Shown here one piece after another: positions 16,567 through 24,530 of a stretch of DNA of 64,000 nucleotides. Numbering within the stretch: position 1 is the stretch's first letter; each line of letters opens with the position of its first letter. The position numbers and the translations under genes were made by a program. The stretch is from positions 1 through 64,000 of the forward strand of contig NZ_MAFQ01000019.1 in the NCBI RefSeq assembly GCF_002013895.1. Reading direction: 5' to 3'. The notes beneath the pieces were generated by a model that ran no database searches, was not told the DNA's origin, and worked only from the letters and a program-made list of their open reading frames with translations. Origin of the DNA: Mycobacteroides franklinii (GTDB lineage: Bacteria > Actinomycetota > Actinomycetes > Mycobacteriales > Mycobacteriaceae).

Positions 16567-18064
16567 TTACCTGGGCCAGCTCGCCCTGCCCGGGGTGCCG
16601 GACACGGTCGACACGGCGAAGGTGGTCGAGCAGATGGTGCGCCGAGCATCTTCGATGGGGTTCGAATCATGGTGGCGGCGAGCCGAATCAGTTGGATTCT
16701 GCGCCCACCCCATCCAACTCGTCGGTGCCGATGAATACAGGCGGGATCGGGTGGTGTGGACGCGGTGCAATAATCGCCGCGCCCACATCTGCCCCTCCTG
16801 CTCGGACCTCTACGCTCGCGACACCTGGCAACTCGTCCATGCCGGCGCCGCGGGCGGGCATCACGGCATGCCCATCACGGTGGCCGACCGGCCGCAAGTG
16901 TTCCTCACCCTTACCGCCCCCAGCTACGGGGCCGTTCATGCGGCCACACGCGGTGGCGACGGCAAGCGCGGCGTGTGTCGGGATCATCACCGCATCGGTG
17001 GCTATCGCCGCTGCCCTCATGGAAAACCGTTGTGGTGCAGCACCGTCCATGATCATGGCGAAGGCCGTGTCGGTCAGCCGCTCTGTAGCGAGTGCTACGA
17101 CTACGTCGGGCATGTGCTGTTCACCTGGCACCTACCTGAACTGTGGCGCCGCTTCACCATCACCCTGCGACGCGCCCTACACAAAGAACTGAAAGCCACA
17201 GGTGTGGATCCGGACGGGGTGCGGGTCAGCTTCATCAAAATCATTGAACTGCAAGTCCGCGCCATCCCGCACATCCACGCCCTGATCCGCCTCGATCCGC
17301 ACGAGAACGGTGACGACCCGGATCAGACCGATTGGGAATCACCCACCAGTGCAACCAAACTTGCCGCCATCATCGAGCACGCGGCCCGCACCGTGACGCT
17401 CGCCCTGACCGATCCCACCACCGACAGCGCCGTGCGGAGGATCAGGTTCGGTACGCAGATCGACACCCAACCCCTCACCGCATCCTCGGCTCCCGAGAAA
17501 ACGGGTTCGGCTGAGCAGAATTCAGGTATCGCCGGGTCACTGTCAGGGAGGCGGGTGGCGCGCTATCTCGCCAAGTACGTCACCAAGTCCCTGGCCGACC
17601 TCGGAATCAGCGCACGACGCCTCTCCACCGAAGCGATCGGCGACCTGGACGTGTCCGAGCATGTGCGTGCCATCCTGACCACCATCAGCGCGCTCGCCGA
17701 CAAAGGACTCAGCGGGATCAGACGGTGGCTGCACACTCTCGGGTTCCGCGGTCACATCACCTCCAAGTCCCGCCGCTACTCCACCACCATGACCGCCCTA
17801 CGGCAACGGCGCGCCACCTGGACCCGCAAACAACAATCGAAGAGCACTGCACAACACCCTGATCAGAGACCGTATAGGGGTTCCAGCGGCGCTGTTGACG
17901 ATGACGATCTGGTCGCGTGGGAATTCGACCGCGCGGGGCACGCGAGCCTCGGCGAACGCACACTGATCATCAGCGCCTCACTACGCCGCATCCAGCAGCG
18001 TCATACCGCGCGCGAGGCAAGACAGCCCCGCCGTGGCGCTCCTGTCGAGGTGCTCGATGGTTAG
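16553..18064 (+). CDS. Replication initiator protein (RepSA-like, rolling-circle type)
   Basis: This protein of about 503 residues is the AICE/plasmid replication initiator. It has Cys/His clusters near the N-terminus (CNNRRAHICPSCSDLYARDTW, quoted in part, and later CRDHHRIGGYRRCPHG) and a metal-binding His pair in IPHIHALIRL. A YLAKYVTKS segment carries a candidate catalytic Tyr. These features fit the HUH/RepSA family, which nicks a double-strand origin. GTG 16553 is preferred because GAGGG lies just upstream; GTG 16541 is an alternative. It gives the excised circle the ability to replicate. Confidence 0.88.
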   Translation: MNSVDYLGQLALPGVPDTVDTAKVVEQMVRRASSMGFESWWRRAESVGFCAHPIQLVGADEYRRDRVVWTRCNNRRAHICPSCSDLYARDTWQLVHAGAAGGHHGMPITVADRPQVFLTLTAPSYGAVHAATRGGDGKRGVCRDHHRIGGYRRCPHGKPLWCSTVHDHGEGRVGQPLCSECYDYVGHVLFTWHLPELWRRFTITLRRALHKELKATGVDPDGVRVSFIKIIELQVRAIPHIHALIRLDPHENGDDPDQTDWESPTSATKLAAIIEHAARTVTLALTDPTTDSAVRRIRFGTQIDTQPLTASSAPEKTGSAEQNSGIAGSLSGRRVARYLAKYVTKSLADLGISARRLSTEAIGDLDVSEHVRAILTTISALADKGLSGIRRWLHTLGFRGHITSKSRRYSTTMTALRQRRATWTRKQQSKSTAQHPDQRPYRGSSGAVDDDDLVAWEFDRAGHASLGERTLIISASLRRIQQRHTAREARQPRRGAPVEVLDG

Positions 18065-18221
18065 CCCACAACCCCACACCGCCAAGAATGTCCGAGACGA
18101 AAGATCGTACAGCCGTGAAGAGTTCACCGAATGGCTCACGGAATCGTGCGAACGCCAACAGGTATCGGTTGCCGTCACCAACCCCACCGTGCTGGCTGAC
18201 ATCGCGATGTTGCTGCGGTAA
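18057..18221 (+). CDS. Small protein overlapping the rep stop, possible excisionase-type factor
   Basis: A 54-residue frame starts at an ATG overlapping the last codons of rep. It reads SYSREEFTEWLTESCERQQVSV, then VTNPTVLADIAMLLR. The position directly after rep is where AICEs usually encode a small Xis-like or accessory protein. The sequence is helical, but I do not see a clear MerR-type HTH. Function unassigned. Confidence 0.5.
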   Translation: MVSPQPHTAKNVRDERSYSREEFTEWLTESCERQQVSVAVTNPTVLADIAMLLR

Positions 18222-18614
18222 ACCACGAGTAGTCGATCCCGCCGAGCATGACGAAGCGCCTATATGGCACTGTTCTTCTCCTGGATGCAAGAACTCCAAG
18301 CTGAGTTGTGACGGGTGATGTCAACGCCAGCGCCGCGTGCGGGCGAACCACGGTTCGAGCCTTGACATCACCCGTCACGACCCGCACCGTCGCCTGCGAC
18401 CAGAGAAGACGAGGGGACGGTTGTTGTTGTCGTCGATGTAGTGCTTTATCGATGGTCTCGGTCCGGCGGCGACATCAGGAGTCGTCGGGGAGAGTGGAAA
18501 CCGACGTCGATCTGTGACGCTGGGCGTCAGCTGTTCTCGCCGCGAATCTGAGGGCGGTATATCCCTGGGAGACGACCTGCCGGCCGCACTATTGAGGGCA
18601 GTAAGTGCTGCGGT
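18222..18614. other. Non-coding region downstream of rep
   Basis: About 390 bp carry no convincing gene. The notable content is the long inverted repeat at 18308-18378. The rest is T/G-rich on the plus strand with no recognised motif. Such a gap beside rep is a candidate place for origin or transfer sites. Confidence 0.4.
18308..18378. repeat. 17-bp perfect inverted repeat downstream of rep
   Basis: GTGACGGGTGATGTCAA (18308-18324) is repeated as its exact reverse complement at 18362-18378, with a 37-nt G+C-rich interior. The interior itself contains a small CGAAC/GTTCG dyad. It could be a cruciform origin, a Rep or transfer-protein binding site, or a large terminator for the tra-rep transcript. 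Confidence 0.75.
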
Positions 18615-18977
18615 TCAGCCTGCGATGACTCGGCGCACGTCGCTGCTCGTCGAGCTGTTTGGTGCCCGATTCCGGGCATTGTCACTGCGAGCGGCTTCGG
18701 TGATCGGCACCTCACCTTCCGTCCCGTCCGCCGCCGTAGTCGGCGCGTAGACGTCGACTTCGGGGAAGCGGTGGCGTAGCCGCGTGATGAGGAACTGGGC
18801 CCGGTCGATGTCGCGGCGAAGCTCGGCGGTGACCGAGCGCATCTCTTGTGCCCGTGCCGGGTGGTGCCCGCAGGCCCCTTCACGCTCGGCGACCGCCAGC
18901 CTCCGTGTCATGTCGCGAAGCTGCTCGTTGATGGCGGTGATCAGCAGCGCGGCCTGAGCGACATTCGGATCGGTCAT
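18615..18977 (-). CDS. Small hypothetical protein, coiled-coil type
   Basis: A 120-residue protein with an amphipathic N-terminal part (QAALLITAINEQLRDMTRRL and ELRRDIDRAQFLITRLRHRF) that should form helices or a coiled coil. It then has an acidic, disordered tail with DGTEGEVPITEAARS. There are no catalytic motifs. It is transcribed opposite to the rep and cargo genes, and I do not recognise a family. Confidence 0.55.
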   Translation of the reverse strand: MTDPNVAQAALLITAINEQLRDMTRRLAVAEREGACGHHPARAQEMRSVTAELRRDIDRAQFLITRLRHRFPEVDVYAPTTAADGTEGEVPITEAARSDNARNRAPNSSTSSDVRRVIAG

Positions 18978-19099
18978 GAGGATTATCGTGTCACTTCTGC
19001 GGTGACCTGGTGTGCCAGCGGACTACCTTCGCCGGCCGTCTGAGGTTCATAGTTCTGTTGGTTGACGGCGATCGGACTGGACATGGATCCTGGTGGCCG

Positions 19100-19312
19100 A
19101 TGATCGAGATTGCCGAGCAGACGGTGTTGGCCGAGGTTGAGCGCAGACTGATCCAGGAGTTTCCCGGGGTCACGTTGGCGGATGTTGATGCTGCGGTCCG
19201 TAAGGCTCACGCTCGGTTTGATGCGAGTCCGATTCGAGATTTCGTTCCGCTGTTCGTCGAGAAGCACGCGCGCAGCCATCTTGCACAGCATCACATGGCA
19301 ACCAGCGCCTAA
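19100..19312 (+). CDS. Three-helix-bundle dimerization domain protein
   Basis: This 70-residue protein has LAEVERRLIQEFPGVTLADV, then VRKAHARFDASPIRDFVPLFVEKHAR. This is the pattern of the small actinobacterial three-helix-bundle dimerization domain proteins, which are often encoded near sigma factors, regulators or mobile elements. Molecular role unknown. The ATG at 19100 is chosen because similarity starts there; an upstream in-frame start at 19010 would add an unrelated tail. Confidence 0.7.
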   Translation: MIEIAEQTVLAEVERRLIQEFPGVTLADVDAAVRKAHARFDASPIRDFVPLFVEKHARSHLAQHHMATSA

Positions 19313-19457
19313 TTCCGCTTGGGTCGAGTCGCCCCCTGCCGTCAAGACCGGGGGCGGAGCCATGCGGACTCTGATCGCTTACACCTATTTAGCCCAGTTA
19401 ACAGCAACGGCCGCGATACTCTGCCGGTTGACGTTGCCGTCAATCGGAAGGTGATCA

Positions 19458-21047
19458 GTGGCAGGGTTCGATGACAAGTTCCGCAGCGACCTTGCTGCGC
19501 ATCTCGCGCGCTTCGCCGCTGCGCCGATCCTGTTCGCTGGGTCGGGGGTTTCGCGGCGATATCTCAACATGCCGGACTGGCAGTCACTGCTGGAAATGCT
19601 GGCAGGCATGACCGACCGTGAGTTCAGTTACTACAGGTCGACCGCCAGCGAAGACCTGCCGAAGATTGCCGAGCTACTCGTGGAGCCGCTCAAGGACAGG
19701 CTGTGGACTGCCAAGGAGAAGCCGCTGCGGAATAAGCACTCCGACAAGCTGATTCGACCCGACAGCGCGCTCAAGATCTATGTCGCCGAGGTTCTGAAGG
19801 ACATAGGTTTAAAGAGTTCGATTCCCAGAGCGCTGAGGTCAGAGGTCGATGCACTGCGTAACGCCAAGGTCGACGCGATCATCACGACGAACTACGACCC
19901 GTTCCTTGAGACGGTCTTCCCCGACTATCGTGTGTTCGTCGGGCAGGATGAGCTTGTCTTCTCCGATCCGACTGGAATCGCCGAGATTTACAAGATCCAC
20001 GGCAGTCTGGACGACCCGAACAGTTTAGTCATCACAGAGTCCGACTACGCAGTGTTTCGCGACCGCAACGCCTACCTCGCGGCGAAGCTCCTGACGTTCT
20101 TCGCCGAGCATCCGGTGATCTTCATCGGCTACAGCATGACCGACAGCAACGTCCAGTCGATCCTTGGAAGTCTTGCCAGTTGTCTCACCGACGAGCACAT
20201 GTCGCGGTTGCAGGATCGGTTGCTGTTCGTGAACTGGCAGGAAGGTAGCCAGCATTCGATGGTGCCGACGGTTATTGGTGCCAATGCCCACAACGTGCCC
20301 GTTCGCGCGATCACCGTGCCCGACTTCCAGGCGATCTTCGATGTCCTAGCCGCTCTCGATCAGAAGATTCCGAGGCGGACCCTGCGCCAGATCAAGGAGA
20401 AACTGTACAAGCTCGTACTCGACAGTGAGGCTCAGGACAGGCTCCTGCACGTGACCGACCTCGACGCAGTTGTTGACGACGATGCAGAGTTCGTCGTCGG
20501 AGTGGGAGTTATTGCCGCGGTTCAGAAGCGTGGATACAAGATGGTCGCCCGCCAGGATCTCTGCCACGACGTGCTGCACGAGACAGCGGAATTCGATTCT
20601 GACTTCGTGGTGAAGATGACGCTGCCCGAGATGATGAGTCGTGCCGGCAATTTCCCGATGTACAAGTATCTGAGGGCGGCGGGGTATCTCGACACCAGCG
20701 GGCACATCAAGGACGACCAGGACATCTCACCAAAGTTGCTGAAACGCATTCAGGACACCAGCAACCTGCGGCCCAGCACCAGCATTATGCGCAAGGCGAA
20801 AACTCTTGCGCAGACACATAAGTCGCTCAAGGGGATGATCCAGTACTGCACGACCGATGAGGTGCTGGCACACTTCGGGGCGTTCGCGCACACCGCAATA
20901 GAGCCTCGGGTGCTCAAGAACTTCCTAATCGAATGTGAGAATGAATACACCGACGAGGACGGCAAAATGACCTCACAGTTCACGAAGGCGGTGTGCATCT
21001 ACGACCTACTCAAGTACGGTCCCAAGGCGGACTGGACCGCTGCGTGA
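19458..21047 (+). CDS. SIR2-family (SIR2_2-like) putative NADase with a C-terminal extension
   Basis: This 529-residue protein has an N-terminal SIR2-like Rossmann domain (about 15-290). It shows AGSGVS (27-32, in place of the sirtuin GAGxS), TTNYD (143-147, Asn probably catalytic), KIHGSLDD with His181, ITESDY and IFIGYSMTDSNV (222-232). Bacterial defence sirtuins of this kind (ThsA, DSR and Avs5 types) hydrolyse NAD+ when a phage is sensed. The region after about 300 is helical and unassigned and may be the sensor. A GGAAGG ribosome site supports GTG 19458. An XRE-ImmA/IrrE gene and a PIN-like gene follow on the same strand, so it is likely part of a cargo defence module. Confidence 0.85.
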   Translation: MAGFDDKFRSDLAAHLARFAAAPILFAGSGVSRRYLNMPDWQSLLEMLAGMTDREFSYYRSTASEDLPKIAELLVEPLKDRLWTAKEKPLRNKHSDKLIRPDSALKIYVAEVLKDIGLKSSIPRALRSEVDALRNAKVDAIITTNYDPFLETVFPDYRVFVGQDELVFSDPTGIAEIYKIHGSLDDPNSLVITESDYAVFRDRNAYLAAKLLTFFAEHPVIFIGYSMTDSNVQSILGSLASCLTDEHMSRLQDRLLFVNWQEGSQHSMVPTVIGANAHNVPVRAITVPDFQAIFDVLAALDQKIPRRTLRQIKEKLYKLVLDSEAQDRLLHVTDLDAVVDDDAEFVVGVGVIAAVQKRGYKMVARQDLCHDVLHETAEFDSDFVVKMTLPEMMSRAGNFPMYKYLRAAGYLDTSGHIKDDQDISPKLLKRIQDTSNLRPSTSIMRKAKTLAQTHKSLKGMIQYCTTDEVLAHFGAFAHTAIEPRVLKNFLIECENEYTDEDGKMTSQFTKAVCIYDLLKYGPKADWTAA

Positions 21048-21175
21048 GTCCGATCTCGCCGGCTCCGGAGACCGTGACCATCTCCCATGGTTCTGCGGCA
21101 GTGGTGTCGTTGGGCTGGGAACTACAGCCGCGTAATTCCGCAGGTAGAGGGCCCGGTATCGACACTCCGACCTTC

Positions 21176-21196
21176 ATGTGTGAAAATCGCACACAT
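21176..21196 (+). promoter_or_regulatory. Inverted repeat over the start of the XRE-ImmA gene, candidate autoregulatory operator
   Basis: ATGTGTG (21176-21182) and CACACAT (21190-21196) form a perfect 7-bp dyad with a 7-nt AT-rich centre, ending inside the ATG at 21195. Spacing and symmetry suit an XRE-type dimer. Repression of the gene by its own HTH is inference. Confidence 0.5.
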
Positions 21197-22295
21197 GGAC
21201 CACGTAACGCTTGGACACCGTGTTGCCCGAGCGCGAGAAGACGCGGGCATCCCTCAGAGCAAACTCGCTGAGCTGGTCGACATGGAGCGCACGGCGCTGG
21301 TTCGTGCCGAGAAGGGCGAACGCAAACTCGCCATGACCGAGATGGTCGCCATCGCAGAGGCGCTGAGGCGTCCGCTCGCCTTCTTCGTCAACGAGCCGCT
21401 GCCAGCAGTGGTCAGCCGCCGGTCAGACAGCGCCCGACCCGATGAGACCTCGCGGGCCCTCGACGACGAGATCGAGTTGTTCGCCAGCGATACGCGGACG
21501 CTGCTCGACATGGGCCTGCTTCATCCCGTCAAGCGGGACCAGGAGGCACGTACCCCGCACACTCACCAGGATGCCGAGCAATTGGCGAGGCACGTCCGAG
21601 ACCAGCTCGATATCGGCAATGAGCCCGTACACCACCTCGCGCACGTGTGCGAACGATTGGGGCTGTACACCTATGCGGCGTCGCTGGGCGAGAACGGACC
21701 TGACGGTGGGTGCGTTGAGGTCAGCCACGGCGTGGCGGTTGCCGTTGTCAACGGGCACGTTCGCTCTGGTCGACGGCGTATGACCCTCGCGCATGAACTC
21801 GGGCACTGGCTGTGTGGCGACGCCTATGACGGGTCACCAGGTGATGATCACGAGAAGATGATCATGTCATTCGCCATCCACTTCCTCGCTCCTCGTGCAG
21901 GAGTGGTAAAGGTCTGGAACGAACACAGCGAATGGAGCACCCGTGACCGTGCACTCGCTGTCGGAGCACAGTTTCGGCTGAGCTGGAAGGCGGCGGTCGG
22001 TCAGTTAAAGAACCTGGACCTCATTTCATATGAGGTGTTTCAGTCTCTACTGGACCATGAACCCCGCCACGGGGATTACGTTCGGCTGGAACTATCCTGG
22101 GACGACGAACCGAAATGCCCTTATCTTTCACCAGGGTTCGCCGCCGCATGTGTAGAGGGCTACACATCCGGTCGATTGACCGCCGCCAGGACAATCGAAC
22201 TGCTTCGCGCAACGATGACCCGCGACGATCTTCCAGAGCGGGAAACGGAATCTCTCGCCAGCCTACGAACGCTGTTCGCGGTCGGTGGGGACTGA
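21195..22295 (+). CDS. XRE-family HTH fused to an ImmA/IrrE-type metallopeptidase
   Basis: This 366-residue protein has an N-terminal XRE HTH (about 5-60; LGHRVARAREDAGIPQSKLA, then LVRAEKGERKLAM) and a zinc-metallopeptidase domain with HELGHW (200-205) and a distal Glu/Asp-rich helix. ImmA/IrrE proteases cleave partner repressors: ImmA frees ICEBs1, and IrrE/PprI triggers a DNA-damage response. Here repressor and protease are in one chain. The gene overlaps the PIN-like gene by 11 bp, a toxin-antitoxin-like arrangement. ATG 21195 is chosen; GTG 21180 would also be in frame. It could control the SIR2 gene, the PIN gene or the whole element. Confidence 0.87.
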   Translation: MDHVTLGHRVARAREDAGIPQSKLAELVDMERTALVRAEKGERKLAMTEMVAIAEALRRPLAFFVNEPLPAVVSRRSDSARPDETSRALDDEIELFASDTRTLLDMGLLHPVKRDQEARTPHTHQDAEQLARHVRDQLDIGNEPVHHLAHVCERLGLYTYAASLGENGPDGGCVEVSHGVAVAVVNGHVRSGRRRMTLAHELGHWLCGDAYDGSPGDDHEKMIMSFAIHFLAPRAGVVKVWNEHSEWSTRDRALAVGAQFRLSWKAAVGQLKNLDLISYEVFQSLLDHEPRHGDYVRLELSWDDEPKCPYLSPGFAAACVEGYTSGRLTAARTIELLRATMTRDDLPERETESLASLRTLFAVGGD

Positions 22296-22809
22296 CCCCG
22301 CCGCGCAATGGGTGATGGACACCAGCACATTCACCCATTTCTGCCGCGCCGGTCACAGCGGTGTCCTTGAGCGCTTGGCTCCTCAGGGCATCGTGCTGGT
22401 GCCGCGCGAGGTCGAAGTGGAGATCGACAAGGCAAGAAACCTCCATCCTGGTGTGCCTTCTGTGGATTCGGCAGCGTGGGCAGAGCGGATATTCATGAAT
22501 GACGACGAACAATGGACAGCACTGCACGTCAAAGTGGTGCTTGGGGGCGGCACTGGTGAGCACATGGGCGAGTGCGCCGTCATCGCCTGTGCCAAACATC
22601 GTGGACTGGTTGCAGTTCTCGATGAACGCGCGGCAGTGGAACAAGCGAAACTGCGCCACATACCGTTCATCGATACGATGCGGCTGGTCGCGCAAGCTCA
22701 CACCGAGATCTTCGACCGAGACCAAAACCAGACTATCGCTCTGATCGATGCCCTACTCGCCACAGATATGCGCCTGCCCGTGAGATCCGGCGCTGAGCTG
22801 TTCAGGTGA
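22285..22809 (+). CDS. PIN-like nuclease-fold protein, predicted toxin partner of the XRE-ImmA protein
   Basis: This 174-residue protein shows a PIN-like acidic pattern: Asp in MDTSTFTHF (about 12), Glu in VPREVEVEI (about 43-47), Glu in GECAVIACA (about 96) and Asp in VLDERAAVEQAK (about 113). These positions would coordinate a metal for RNA cleavage. It is translationally coupled to the XRE-ImmA gene. Pairs of XRE-COG2856 (ImmA/IrrE) proteins with PIN-fold partners have been proposed as type II toxin-antitoxin systems. The exact start (GTG 22285, GTG 22312 or ATG 22315) is open. Confidence 0.75.
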   Translation: MGTDPAAQWVMDTSTFTHFCRAGHSGVLERLAPQGIVLVPREVEVEIDKARNLHPGVPSVDSAAWAERIFMNDDEQWTALHVKVVLGGGTGEHMGECAVIACAKHRGLVAVLDERAAVEQAKLRHIPFIDTMRLVAQAHTEIFDRDQNQTIALIDALLATDMRLPVRSGAELFR

Positions 22810-23047
22810 CCCGGTTTCACACTGCCGGTCAGGTGTCACTCATGGCTGATCATGGCGCACCGGTCGCCAGGACTGATCTGCACAGTGCGCCCTCTGTGAT
22901 CCGATGCTAAGTCGGCAGCGCCTGTCGCCGTTGACCAGGACGCCTGGCATGAACGACGAAATAGCAAGTCGGACACCAGCCGGATTGTCACACGGGTCCA
23001 ATCTGGAACAGTTTGCGACAGTCGTGCCTGCGCGACAGAAGCGCGAT

Positions 23048-24487
23048 CTACACACGCCAAACTGGCTGGACGCGGTTGATGTCGAGGCCGCGGGAGCCGG
23101 GGGTGCCGGGTGCGATGACGGCGTGGTCGAGTACTGATTTGATGATGGCTTGTTGGCGGTCGATGTCGAGGCCGTCCCATTGGCCGCGTAGCGCGTTGCC
23201 GGTGCCCACGAGGTCCACTATTGAGCTGGTGTCGGTGGCTTTTGCGATGTCGCGGCGGGTTTGGGTGATGCGGTTGGTGATGGGGTCGCGGGCAGCGATC
23301 CATTCCCGTGCGGTCACCGCGCCCTCGGCATAGAGTGCGGCGAGCTCGTCGAGGCGGGCCTGGTCGGCTTCTAGCTGCGCAGCGAGCGCGGCGACATCAG
23401 CGTCGACTCTGGCTTTCCCGTTCAGGGCGTCGGCGAGCTGCGGGGAGTCCAGTCGGGTCAGTACCGCGTCAGTCAACAGTTCTTCGACTGGTTGCGCGAC
23501 CACGGTGAGTCGGCCGCAGCCGCCGTGGTCGGGGCCTTTGAGGCAGACGTAGCGGCGGACTCGGTTGGTTGGATTGTTGTGGCGGGCTTGGGAAAACAAG
23601 CGGTTCCCGCAGCGTCCGCAGCGCAGCATCCCAGACAGTAGGTAGGTGCGTGGGGCGCGGGTCTTGGTCACTGAGCGGGCAGTCATCCGGGCGAGGATGC
23701 GGTCCCGCTCGGCGGGGGTGATGATCGCCGGCCACGCCGCGGGACCGATCACCTCCCCGTGATGCTCGCGCAACCCGGCAATCCGTCCTGAGGCCAGGAT
23801 GTGGCGGACGGTGGTGGTCTGCCACGACGTGGACGCGGGCGGGGCGATCCCGGTGTCGTTGAGCCAAATCGTCAACGATCGGATCGATGCCCCGGCCAGG
23901 TAGCGGTCCACCATCTCCCGAACGACTTTCGCTTCGTCGGGGCGGAGGGTGATTTTGTCGGGTTCGTAGCCGAACGGCCGCGCTGGGCCGTGCGGCAATC
24001 CTTGTTCGGCGTTCTGCAGCATTTTGCGGCGGATACGCGCGGATTTGCGGCCGGATTCTTTGGCGGCGAACGCGGCGAAAATCCGGGCCATGAACAACCC
24101 GTCATCGTTGCCGAGATCGATGTCGGCGGTCACGGTGGCGACATCGCGCACGCCCGCCACTTCACACAGGGTGACGAAGTCTTCCAACTCGACCGGGCGA
24201 CGATGCAGACGGTCGAGGTTGTAGACGATCACCGCATCACGCGCACCGGATTTCAGGTCATCCAACATCCGGGCGTACTCGCGACGCGGCTTGCCCGAGT
24301 AGGCCGATACATCGTTGTCGACGTACTCATCGCCGACCTGCCAGCCCCGATCAGCGGCGAGCTTGCGGCAGTCCTCCAACTGACGTGCCACTCCCAGCCC
24401 GGTGCCCTCCACATCGGCGGAGATCCGGGCGTAGATCGCCGCCGACCGCACCCCGACGCGTTGACCGGGAGTTCTCGGTTTCGCCAT
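23048..24487 (-). CDS. int: Large serine recombinase (integrase of the element)
   Basis: This 479-residue protein has a resolvase-type catalytic domain at the N-terminus (YARISAD with the nucleophile Ser about 23; later LDRLHRRPVELEDF). A recombinase domain follows (GPARPFGYE, DEAKVVREMVDRYLAG). Next comes a zinc-ribbon with CGRCGNRL and two downstream cysteines, and then a coiled-coil segment (ALAAQLEADQARLDELAALY). This is the phiC31/Bxb1-like integrase architecture. The start codon lies 9 bp from the end of the truncated lipid kinase, so it sits directly at the attachment junction. It can insert and, with a directionality factor, excise the element. Confidence 0.95.
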   Translation of the reverse strand: MAKPRTPGQRVGVRSAAIYARISADVEGTGLGVARQLEDCRKLAADRGWQVGDEYVDNDVSAYSGKPRREYARMLDDLKSGARDAVIVYNLDRLHRRPVELEDFVTLCEVAGVRDVATVTADIDLGNDDGLFMARIFAAFAAKESGRKSARIRRKMLQNAEQGLPHGPARPFGYEPDKITLRPDEAKVVREMVDRYLAGASIRSLTIWLNDTGIAPPASTSWQTTTVRHILASGRIAGLREHHGEVIGPAAWPAIITPAERDRILARMTARSVTKTRAPRTYLLSGMLRCGRCGNRLFSQARHNNPTNRVRRYVCLKGPDHGGCGRLTVVAQPVEELLTDAVLTRLDSPQLADALNGKARVDADVAALAAQLEADQARLDELAALYAEGAVTAREWIAARDPITNRITQTRRDIAKATDTSSIVDLVGTGNALRGQWDGLDIDRQQAIIKSVLDHAVIAPGTPGSRGLDINRVQPVWRV

Positions 24488-24530
24488 GAGGGTAGTTTAG
24501 CGACATTTGAGCTTCGCGAGCACGTTCATG
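24488..24530. other. Probable attachment-site junction (attL/attR) in the lipid kinase gene
   Basis: The kinase reading frame matches its family up to about VFASKSMNVLA, then ends with KLKCR and a stop at 24497-24499. The integrase begins at 24487. The switch from conserved kinase to foreign sequence must fall near 24,500-24,520. Serine integrases share only a short core between sites, so no long direct repeat is expected. Confidence 0.6.

Larger units (their letters stand above)
1..24496. mobile_element. Putative genomic island inserted in the lipid kinase gene (left end outside the window)
   Basis: Everything left of the truncated lipid kinase differs from the conserved Rv3197-Rv3218 order seen to its right. 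It carries an integrase, a replication initiator, a conjugative translocase, insertion sequences and IS remnants. The serine recombinase lies directly at the right junction, as is usual for integrase-bearing elements. The lost 3' part of the kinase is not recognisable anywhere in 1-24,496, so the left end is either outside the window or eroded. It is also possible that only about 12.6-24.5 kb is the AICE and that 1-12 kb is older accessory DNA beside it. Confidence 0.55.

Noticed and set aside
24488..24530. A direct repeat of the attachment core elsewhere in the window
   Set aside because: I looked for a second copy of the sequence around 24,490-24,530 to mark the left end and found none. Serine integrases need only a very short core, so its absence is not informative.
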